From positions 1 through 11,506 of the forward strand of contig JAUWZB010000015.1 in assembly GCA_030615555.1 (NCBI GenBank): a DNA stretch of 11,506 bases. Reading direction: 5' to 3'. The notes under the pieces were generated by a model, which searched no databases, was not told the DNA's origin, and worked only from the letters and a program-made list of their open reading frames with translations. This document shows positions 1 to 4,973 of the stretch, in pieces; the stretch's first letter is position 1, and each line of letters begins with the position of its first letter. This DNA comes from Dehalococcoidales bacterium (GTDB lineage Bacteria; Chloroflexota; Dehalococcoidia; E44-bin15). The position numbers were made by a program, and so were the translations under genes.

Positions 1-1
1 A

Positions 2-502
2 GGTGAGAAGAACCGCGGCTGGTATCAGATCGCAGAGCAGCTTGATTATGAACGAAGCGGCGTAGAGCGGTTGATGACGAATTATCCCCTCTACCGTGAC
101 CTCATCGCGTACGTCAAGCAAACGAAGCACCAAGGCAAACCCCTTGCAGAGCAACCTACAGTGCGTCACAGGCTGGCGGACCTCACCGTCCAGTATGAGG
201 TGGGGCGCCTCCTCACCTATTGGGTAGCCTGGGTGCTCGACCAGGGGCGTCTCCCTACCACCGAAGCAGCGATAGCGAAGGCCTTCTGCACAGCATTCGA
301 GCAGCACCTGGCCCACGTGGCCACGCAGCTCCCGGGGCTTTATGGGCAGTTGAGGCAGGGCTCGAAGTGGGTTCCCCCTGCGTTCCGGGAAAGTGCCGCC
401 GAGTCCTATTTGTTCTCCCCGGGCTATACCATCCAGGGTGGCACCTCTGAGATTTTAAGGAATATTGTAGCCATCAGGGGTTTGCAATTACCCACGGCCT
501 AG
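2..502 (+). CDS. Acyl-CoA dehydrogenase, C-terminal part (5' end outside window)
   Basis: The frame is open from the window edge to the TAG at 500-502, giving 166 residues of the C-terminal helical domain of an acyl-CoA dehydrogenase, an FAD flavoenzyme that forms the alpha,beta double bond of an acyl-CoA and passes electrons to ETF. Visible signatures are the entry motif GEKNRGWYQIAEQLDYERSG and the closing motif GGTSEILRNIVAIRGL, both typical of the family. The ATG at 74 is internal, not the start. The classical catalytic Glu of the YEGT motif is replaced here (IQGGT). In the isovaleryl- and long-chain-type enzymes the base instead lies in a helix-G ER motif, and a Glu is present at the comparable place (codon 50-52, in DYERSG). 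Substrate cannot be inferred. Family call is firm; catalytic assignment is inference. Confidence 0.93.
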   Translation, partial: GEKNRGWYQIAEQLDYERSGVERLMTNYPLYRDLIAYVKQTKHQGKPLAEQPTVRHRLADLTVQYEVGRLLTYWVAWVLDQGRLPTTEAAIAKAFCTAFEQHLAHVATQLPGLYGQLRQGSKWVPPAFRESAAESYLFSPGYTIQGGTSEILRNIVAIRGLQLPTA

Positions 503-563
503 CCACGTGGTGGCGAAAAAAGAATCCCGCAACGTGTATAGTCCCCCTGCCTGCAGCTCAAAA

Positions 564-592
564 TCCCTTATCGCAGGTCAGGGAAGGTTTTT
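564..592 (+). terminator. Weak candidate intrinsic terminator after the acyl-CoA dehydrogenase gene
   Basis: The arms TCCCT (564-568) and AGGGA (580-584) can form a 5-bp stem with an 11-nt loop, followed after three bases by TTTTT (588-592). It lies 62 bp past the stop codon. The stem is short and the T-run is offset, so this is only a candidate. The rest of 503-753 holds no convincing gene; the AT-rich stretch at 596-620 has no clear role. Confidence 0.3.
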
Positions 593-685
593 CGTACTAT
601 AAAGATATTTTATTTTTACATCCTCAACTCGGGGCAGGTTTATCTTCATAGAAAGTGCTTGAGAAAGGGCGGAAAAGCGGATAGT

Positions 686-714
686 TTGACTGAACCTATG
701 GTTGCTTGATTAAT
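686..714 (+). promoter_or_regulatory. Candidate sigma-70-type promoter for the hisA operon
   Basis: TTGACT (686-691) is followed after 17 bp by ATTAAT (709-714), a 5/6 match to the -35 and a 4/6 match to the -10. Transcription would start near 721, leaving a leader of about 33 nt before the hisA ATG at 754. This would exclude the upstream in-frame TTG at 706 as a start codon. Confidence 0.45.
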
Positions 715-753
715 CACAGCGACTGGTGCGGACGCTACGAAAAGGGCGAAAAA

Positions 754-1470
754 ATGGAGATTATTCCTGCTATTGACCTTAAGGGTGGAAAGTGTGTTCG
801 CCTCTATCAGGGCGACTATAGCCAGGAGACGGTCTTCTCGGAAGAGCCTACAGAGATCGCCCGGCGCTGGCAATCGCTGGGGGCGAGGCGGCTTCACATT
901 GTCGACCTCGATGGCGCAGCGAAGGGTGAGCTTTGCCATGCCTCCCTTATCGCAGAGATCGCGCGCGCGGTTCACATTCCCCTTCAGCTAGGTGGTGGCC
1001 TTCGCCGAATCGAGGCGATAGCGCGAGCGCTTGAGCTCGGGGTGGCGCGCGCCATCCTGGGCACGGTGGCGATTGAGGACCACGCCTTGATTCAAGACGC
1101 CTGCCGCAGGTTCGGGAACCGCATAATTGTGAGCATCGATGCCCGGGATGGCTATGTGGCGATCCATGGCTGGCAGGAGAGGACTGCGGTCACTGCAATC
1201 GAACTGGTGGAGCGGATGGCCTCTCTCGGGGTGGGGCGCTTCATATATACCGACATCGCCCGCGACGGCACGCTCACGGAACCAAATTTCGGCGCCGTAG
1301 CGGAATTAGTGGCCAAAACCAGCCTCCCCATCATCGCCTCAGGGGGCATATCATCGCTTGAGCACATAAAAAAGCTGGCCCAGCTTGGCGTCGAGGGGGC
1401 GATCGTGGGCCGTGCCCTTTATACGGGAGACCTGGATTTGAGGCAGGCACTAAGATGCATCCCGCACTAA
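754..1470 (+). CDS. hisA: ProFAR isomerase HisA (EC 5.3.1.16)
   Basis: A 238-residue cytosolic (beta/alpha)8-barrel enzyme that isomerises ProFAR to PRFAR by an Amadori rearrangement in histidine biosynthesis. The start MEIIPAIDLKGGKCVRLYQG is the family N-terminus. Catalytic Asp8 (AID) and Asp129 (VSIDARDG) are present, with Thr166-Asp167 in YTDIARDGT. The phosphate-binding glycines are seen in LQLGGGLR (78-84), IIASGGISS (193-201) and GAIVGRALY (215-223). The ATG at 754 is preferred because AAAGGG lies about 7 nt upstream and homologues begin here; the frame extends up to a TTG at 706, which would add 16 unlikely residues. The 3' end overlaps the next gene by 16 bp, so the three genes are probably one transcript. 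HisA rather than HisF is supported by the IPAIDLKGG start and the TDI.RDGT motif. Confidence 0.96.
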   Translation: MEIIPAIDLKGGKCVRLYQGDYSQETVFSEEPTEIARRWQSLGARRLHIVDLDGAAKGELCHASLIAEIARAVHIPLQLGGGLRRIEAIARALELGVARAILGTVAIEDHALIQDACRRFGNRIIVSIDARDGYVAIHGWQERTAVTAIELVERMASLGVGRFIYTDIARDGTLTEPNFGAVAELVAKTSLPIIASGGISSLEHIKKLAQLGVEGAIVGRALYTGDLDLRQALRCIPH

Positions 1471-2114
1471 TCGCCATTCTCAGCTTAATAGGCGCTCTCT
1501 TCTTATGGTTTGTGGTGCTCCGTATGGCTCGCAAGTTCCGTCTTGCCCCCGTATCGCGTCGCTCGGTTACGTTGTTGGCGACGGTCCTAGATAATCCGGT
1601 GCGCAGGTGCTTTTTCAGCCCAGCGAAATCGCTGGACAAAGTAGGCATCGCGGCAGGGATGAGGGTGCTGGAATTGGGCCCTGGCTCCGGCTTTTTTACT
1701 GTGGAGGCATCGAGGCGAGTGGGCGACTCGGGAAAGCTCTACTGCTTAGATATCGAGCCAGCGATGATCACCAGAGTTAAGAAAAAGGTCTCCATAGAGG
1801 CCCTGGAAAACGTCGCGCTAATGGTGGGGAATGGGGAGCGTCTTCCGTTTAAGGATGGTAGCTTTGACCTGGCCTATGCCGTCACTGTTATGGGTGAGGT
1901 GCCCGATAAAGATCGTGCTTTACAGGAGTTGTATCGTGTGCTTCGCCCTGGCGGAGTGCTATCGATTTCAGAGCTGCTTCCCGACCCCGATTACCCCCTG
2001 AGGAGAACCACCATTACCTGGGCTTGCAACGCAGGATTTGAGCCTTTTCAGAAATTCGGTAATTTCTTTGCGTATGTGGTAAATTTTAGGAGGGGTCATG
2101 CTGAAGTTCGATGA
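1455..2114 (+). CDS. Membrane-tethered class I SAM-dependent methyltransferase
   Basis: 219 residues. Residues 3-22 are a single hydrophobic helix followed by basic residues (RMARKFR), suggesting an N-terminal anchor with the enzyme domain in the cytoplasm. The Rossmann-fold methyltransferase motifs follow in order: motif I ELGPGSG (73-79), the acidic ribose-binding residue Asp99 in CLDIEP, GERLPFKDGSFDLAYA around 117-132, and LRPGGVLSISE (153-163). This is the Methyltransf_11/UbiE-like pattern. The region after motif III is short, so substrate recognition is unclear. It overlaps hisA by 16 bp and hisI by 17 bp, so it is translated as part of the his operon, in the slot often held by hisF. 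No HisF motif is present. A lipid or quinone-like substrate is possible from the membrane anchor, but this is a guess. Confidence 0.85.
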   Translation: MHPALIAILSLIGALFLWFVVLRMARKFRLAPVSRRSVTLLATVLDNPVRRCFFSPAKSLDKVGIAAGMRVLELGPGSGFFTVEASRRVGDSGKLYCLDIEPAMITRVKKKVSIEALENVALMVGNGERLPFKDGSFDLAYAVTVMGEVPDKDRALQELYRVLRPGGVLSISELLPDPDYPLRRTTITWACNAGFEPFQKFGNFFAYVVNFRRGHAEVR

Positions 2115-2415
2115 AAAGGGGCTAATCGCAGCGATTATTCAGGACGCGGAAAATGGTGAGGTGCTGATGCTGGGATACATGAACGAGGAGTCACTGAAGA
2201 AGACGCTGGAGACCGGTCAGGTCTGGTTCTACAGTCGAAGTCGCCAGGAGCTATGGCACAAGGGGGAGACCTCGGGAAGCTACCTCAATGTGCGCGCGAT
2301 CTTTAAGGACTGTGATGATGATGCCCTGCTCCTTCAGGTGGAGGCTACCGGCCCAGTATGCCACACCGGGAACAGGAGTTGCTTCTTTCGCAAGCTGACG
2401 GAAATCGAGGAGTAA
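2098..2415 (+). CDS. hisI: Phosphoribosyl-AMP cyclohydrolase HisI (EC 3.5.4.19)
   Basis: 105 residues, a stand-alone cyclohydrolase that opens the purine ring of PR-AMP in the third step of histidine synthesis. The metal sites are complete: Asp71, Asp73 and Asp75 in DCDDDALL match the Mg-binding triad, and Cys72, Cys88 and Cys95 (CHTGNRSC) match the zinc ligands with the same spacing as in characterised HisI. HKGETSG (54-60) is also conserved. No HisE pyrophosphohydrolase domain is fused, so HisE must be encoded elsewhere. A strong ribosome binding site, AGGAGG at 2088-2093, lies 4 nt before the ATG and inside the end of the methyltransferase gene. The gene runs head-on into rpmE with only 11 bp between the stops. 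Confidence 0.97.
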   Translation: MLKFDEKGLIAAIIQDAENGEVLMLGYMNEESLKKTLETGQVWFYSRSRQELWHKGETSGSYLNVRAIFKDCDDDALLLQVEATGPVCHTGNRSCFFRKLTEIEE

Positions 2416-2426
2416 AAGGGGTCACG

Positions 2427-2627
2427 CTACTGCATCTTGTATCGTGCCTTGAAGCGCTCCACTCGCCTTGCGGTGTCCACGATGCGCCGCTCCCCAGTGA
2501 AGAAGGGATGACACTTGCTGCAAAGCTCCACCTTGAGCACAGGCTTTGTCGAGCCGATAGTGAAGGTGTTGCCGCAAGAGCAGATAACCTGTGCTTCCAT
2601 GTATTTAGGATGGATATCCTTCTTCAT
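2427..2627 (-). CDS. rpmE: 50S ribosomal protein L31, zinc-binding type
   Basis: 66 residues, beginning MKKDIHPKY as usual for L31. Cys16 and Cys18 (CSC) and Cys36 and Cys39 (CSKC) form the zinc site, followed by HPFFTG, so this is the zinc-containing form and not the zinc-free paralogue used under zinc limitation. L31 bridges the two ribosomal subunits. The ATG overlaps the rpmA stop as ATGA (2627-2624), implying translational coupling with L27. No terminator hairpin is visible after the stop; the convergent hisI begins 11 bp away. Confidence 0.96.
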   Translation of the reverse strand: MKKDIHPKYMEAQVICSCGNTFTIGSTKPVLKVELCSKCHPFFTGERRIVDTARRVERFKARYKMQ

Positions 2628-2878
2628 GGACTGTAAATGCTTACCTTCTTTCTATCCTTGGACGCTGGCTCGAACTTGACGAAGCCATCGATTAGCGCAA
2701 ATATGGTGTGATCTCGTCCCAGGCCCACGTTATTCCCCGGGCGAATGCGCGTCCCCCTCTGGCGAACGATAATAGTGCCCGCGCGCACCTGCTGGCCACT
2801 GTATCGCTTGACCCCGAGCCTCTTCGACTGGCTGTCTCGTCCCAGCCTTGTGCTGCCGCCCCCCTTTTTATGCGCCAC
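2624..2878 (-). CDS. rpmA: 50S ribosomal protein L27
   Basis: 84 residues, starting with a GTG codon and reading MAHKKGGGSTRLGRDSQSKR, the conserved L27 N-terminus that reaches the peptidyl transferase centre. There is no N-terminal extension of the kind that Firmicutes remove with the Prp protease, so the protein is functional as translated. The typical QRGTRIRPGNNVG.GRDHTIFAL core follows. A purine-rich ribosome binding site (GGAGAAAGGG) lies just upstream. The stop TGA overlaps the rpmE start. Confidence 0.97.
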   Translation of the reverse strand: MAHKKGGGSTRLGRDSQSKRLGVKRYSGQQVRAGTIIVRQRGTRIRPGNNVGLGRDHTIFALIDGFVKFEPASKDRKKVSIYSP

Positions 2879-2938
2879 TTTTTCGCCCTTTCTCCACTTT
2901 ATAAATGTCGCCAGGATTTAAAGACGGTTTTTCAATTA

Positions 2939-3241
2939 CTAATAGTATGGCGATAGGGATAGTGGTACTATGAGCCATACTGCGCTCACGGTTAACCCTA
3001 GCAGTACCAGGCATCCGATAACTGCCGCCGCACTTGCCATCCCTTTCTTTACGCCTTCCTCCTGAATCCCGGCCTTTCTGATTATCCCGCTATAGATTGA
3101 GAATATAGCAAAAGCCCCTGCTATGGCCCAGAGTATATATCCAGCCACGGTATTAGGCCACCAAAAATGACACATGAAAGTGGATATTGCAATGATACTA
3201 AATACATATAATGCGACGTCCCAAAACGTATAAGCCCTCAT
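2939..3241 (-). CDS. Small three-helix membrane protein between L21 and L27, function unknown
   Basis: About 100 residues with three hydrophobic segments: one starting at DVALYVFSIIAIS, one around VAGYILWAIAGAFAIFSIYSG, and one near the end (AAAVIGCLVLLGLTVSAVWLI). A polar loop RKAGIQEEGVKKG separates helices 2 and 3. I do not recognise a family. The ATG at 3241 is chosen because GAGGTG lies 5 nt upstream (core GAGG), whereas the in-frame ATGs at 3262 and 3268 have no ribosome binding site; with the 3268 start it would be 109 residues. It sits in the rplU-rpmA gap, where Firmicutes encode the Prp protease, but it has no similarity to Prp that I can see. Confidence 0.72.
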   Translation of the reverse strand: MRAYTFWDVALYVFSIIAISTFMCHFWWPNTVAGYILWAIAGAFAIFSIYSGIIRKAGIQEEGVKKGMASAAAVIGCLVLLGLTVSAVWLIVPLSLSPYY

Positions 3242-3244
3242 TTT

Positions 3245-3250
3245 CACCTC
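3245..3250 (-). promoter_or_regulatory. Ribosome binding site deciding the start of the small membrane protein
   Basis: GAGGTG on the minus strand, three bases before the ATG at 3241. The upstream ATGs at 3262 and 3268 lack any such motif. Confidence 0.55.
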
Positions 3251-3304
3251 GCTCACTTCCATCCCCATAAGATAATGATCAGAGACTTTTCCCCTCGCCC
3301 CATA

Positions 3305-3667
3305 CTAGCATACTATCTCTTTTATGGCAAGCTTGGTATAGATTTGGCGGTGCCCCTTCATCCTGCGGTGGCGCACCTTTGGCTTGTATTTGAAGACGAT
3401 GACCTTCTCCCCCTTGCCCTTGCCGATGACCTCAGCGATAACCTTCGCCCCCTCAACAGTAGGCGTGCCTACCCTCACCCTCTCCCCATCGGCGACAAGC
3501 AATACCTGATCCAGCTCTATGGCGCTCCCTTCCGCTGCGGGAAGATGCGCCACATCGATGGTCTCCCCAGGTGAAACCTTGTACTGCTTTCCTCCTGTTT
3601 GCACGATGGCATAAGTCCTGCCTCCCTCTTTAATGGGCGTTTTATCTTTTAATCTTGAAGCTGTCAA
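3305..3667 (-). CDS. rplU: 50S ribosomal protein L21, TTG start and N-terminal extension
   Basis: The body from YAIVQTGGKQYKVSPGETI through the basic KYKPKVRHRRMKGHRQ segment is a normal L21, the 23S rRNA-binding protein. Homologues usually begin MYAIV, but here the codon before Tyr is ACT and no ATG or GTG lies nearby upstream. The nearest plausible start is TTG at 3667, with AGGGGG (3679-3674) six bases upstream, overlapping the stop of the preceding gene. This gives 120 residues, 17-18 more than usual (extension MTASRLKDKTPIKEGGRT). Position 11 bp after the anchored-protein gene suggests a shared transcript and coupled translation. The gene identity is firm; the start is less so. Confidence 0.93.
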   Translation of the reverse strand: MTASRLKDKTPIKEGGRTYAIVQTGGKQYKVSPGETIDVAHLPAAEGSAIELDQVLLVADGERVRVGTPTVEGAKVIAEVIGKGKGEKVIVFKYKPKVRHRRMKGHRQIYTKLAIKEIVC

Positions 3668-3677
3668 TCAATGCCCC

Positions 3678-4697
3678 CTAAAGCTCTGCCTCCTCCAGCG
3701 CCTCTATCAATTCCTCGATCTCGTCCACGGTTATCTCCAGCGTTATCGTGAGCCAGGAGTCGCTTCGGCTAATCGAAAGCTCCTCGAGTAAATCCGCAAC
3801 CTCAGGCGGAATGTCAGGACTGATGAGCGGGAGGAGGGTTATTATGCTACTGATGAGATCTTCAGCGTCTTCTGCGGATTCAGCGTTGGAGAAATATAGC
3901 TTTATCTGGAGGGAGATGTTTTCTCCCTCCTTGTCAAGCCCGAATCCCGCCACTTCTATATCTTCAAAGGCCTCGAGACCGGGAATCTCACCTTCTTCAA
4001 GGATCTCGTCAAGGATCTCGCTCATCGTCTCCTCAGGCAGCTCCACTGCCCCTTTGATCCAGACATCGCCGAGGGCAGTGTAGGTATCGTATCCTCGACC
4101 GCTGAGGCAACTCTTATCGCCCTCCTTGACATCGATGATATCTTTAACCGCATCCGCCTGGCCTACGGCAGCTGTATCATCGCTCAGGAAACAGATTGCC
4201 ACTGCTTCATCTTCAACTGGCATGGTGTATATTTGATAGCCTTTGTAGGTGGAGATGGCCATTTCTTCACCGGTAGCTTCCTCTATGCTCTCGATCAACG
4301 CCTCCGGGTCGAAAGTCCCTTCTATGATGGCCCCGAAGTAATCATCAGATTCAGTATCGCCGAATACCACTCCCTCTGAGAAATCCCTGAGATCGATACC
4401 GAACTCATCTTCAACCTCCTCCAACGCCTCGTCAACTGTTTCAGGTATATCAGGCTCCTTTGAGGCCTCATTATAAGCGGCGATAAGGTCTTCGTCTGTT
4501 AGGATTGTGTTTATCTGTATGCTGGCTACAAAATTTGCATCGCTAGGCACCAGCTCTTCAGCCTCCGCCTCTGGGGTTGGCGTTGGGGTTGGCTCGCTTG
4601 TTCCGAGAGTAACCCCTAGAGTCACCGCGACGGCGATTATGGCTACCCCAGCGACCATTAGGACAATAACTATCCACCGCGCAAATCCTTTCATCAT
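3678..4697 (-). CDS. Acidic extracytoplasmic protein with N-terminal anchor (DUF3352-like, tentative)
   Basis: 339 residues. Residues 7-31 form one hydrophobic helix after a short basic start (MMKGFARW), with no signal-peptidase AxA or lipobox, so a type II membrane anchor is likely. A stalk SEPTPTPTPEAEAEE (34-48) follows, then a strongly acidic domain of about 290 residues. The pattern VPSDANFVASIQIN, FGIDLRDFSEGVVFG and the alternating beta and helix segments recall DUF3352-type proteins (substrate and function unknown), but this is recognition by pattern only. AGGAGG lies 7 nt before the first ATG at 4697. It is the first gene of the minus-strand cluster, 11 bp ahead of rplU, an odd placement for a surface protein. 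Confidence 0.8.
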   Translation of the reverse strand: MMKGFARWIVIVLMVAGVAIIAVAVTLGVTLGTSEPTPTPTPEAEAEELVPSDANFVASIQINTILTDEDLIAAYNEASKEPDIPETVDEALEEVEDEFGIDLRDFSEGVVFGDTESDDYFGAIIEGTFDPEALIESIEEATGEEMAISTYKGYQIYTMPVEDEAVAICFLSDDTAAVGQADAVKDIIDVKEGDKSCLSGRGYDTYTALGDVWIKGAVELPEETMSEILDEILEEGEIPGLEAFEDIEVAGFGLDKEGENISLQIKLYFSNAESAEDAEDLISSIITLLPLISPDIPPEVADLLEELSISRSDSWLTITLEITVDEIEELIEALEEAEL

Positions 4698-4810
4698 AGC
4701 CTTACCTCCTTTTCTCCGTGATTGGGTTTCCCTATTCGATGAGTATTTGGGTTACCTACGCTATTCCTGTCAATAAGCCCGCTACGACTTAAAACCCTAG
4801 GCGTTCGGGA

Positions 4811-4839
4811 AGCATAGCATAAGATTAGGCCGAGGTCAA
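4811..4839 (-). promoter_or_regulatory. Promoter for the anchored protein and ribosomal protein cluster
   Basis: On the minus strand TTGACC (4839-4834) and TATGCT (4816-4811) are separated by 17 bp, and the -10 is preceded by TGC, giving an extended -10. The start would be near 4804, leaving a leader of about 107 nt. No second promoter of this quality is seen before rplU or rpmA, so this may drive the whole cluster. Confidence 0.6.
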
Positions 4840-4867
4840 GTTGCAATCTTAACTCAGTGCTCCTCGG
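4821..4867. repeat. Overlapping inverted repeats at the divergent promoter region
   Basis: AAGATT (4821-4826) pairs with AATCTT (4845-4850), and CCGAGG (4830-4835) pairs with CCTCGG (4862-4867). The two overlap and include the -35 of the minus-strand promoter. AATCTTAA recurs at 4906-4913, and TGAGG/CCTCA (4898-4902/4916-4920) forms a further short inverted repeat. These could be operator sites; short repeats of this size also occur by chance. Confidence 0.35.
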
Positions 4868-4948
4868 CTGTGGTTGACATAGGGATCACATTCTACCTGA
4901 GGACGAATCTTAATACCTCATCTCTAAGATGTCAAATGGGCAAGGCTT

Positions 4949-4957
4949 TGTTATAAT
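4949..4957 (+). promoter_or_regulatory. Extended -10 promoter for the radical SAM gene
   Basis: TGTTATAAT (4949-4957) is a perfect extended -10 element. The -35 position holds only ATGTCA, as extended -10 promoters tolerate. The start would fall near 4964, right at the ribosome binding site, giving a roughly 10-nt leader to the ATG at 4974. This agrees with that ATG and not the one at 4929 being the start. Confidence 0.5.
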
Positions 4958-4963
4958 GGGGCA

Positions 4964-4969
4964 AAGGAG
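4964..4969 (+). promoter_or_regulatory. Ribosome binding site deciding the radical SAM start
   Basis: AAGGAG lies 4 nt before the ATG at 4974. The upstream in-frame ATGs at 4929 and 4956 have no such motif. Confidence 0.65.
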
Positions 4970-4973
4970 CATC

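Noticed and set aside
502..514. GCCAC/GTGGC hairpin just after the acyl-CoA dehydrogenase stop as a terminator
   Set aside because: It is followed by GAAAAAA, not a T-run, on the transcribed strand, and the loop is only 3 nt.
706..753. TTG at 706 as the hisA start
   Set aside because: It would add 16 residues absent from HisA, and the -10 candidate overlaps it; the ATG at 754 matches the family N-terminus.
646..975. Minus-strand open frame over the hisA start
   Set aside because: It overlaps a clear hisA coding region on the other strand, has no recognisable domain, and is a shadow frame.
3275..3574. Plus-strand open frame antisense to rplU
   Set aside because: It lies opposite a certain ribosomal protein gene and has no supporting motif.
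4874..4879. Perfect TTGACA as a -35 for the radical SAM gene
   Set aside because: No acceptable -10 lies 16-19 bp downstream (CTGAGG at 17 bp).
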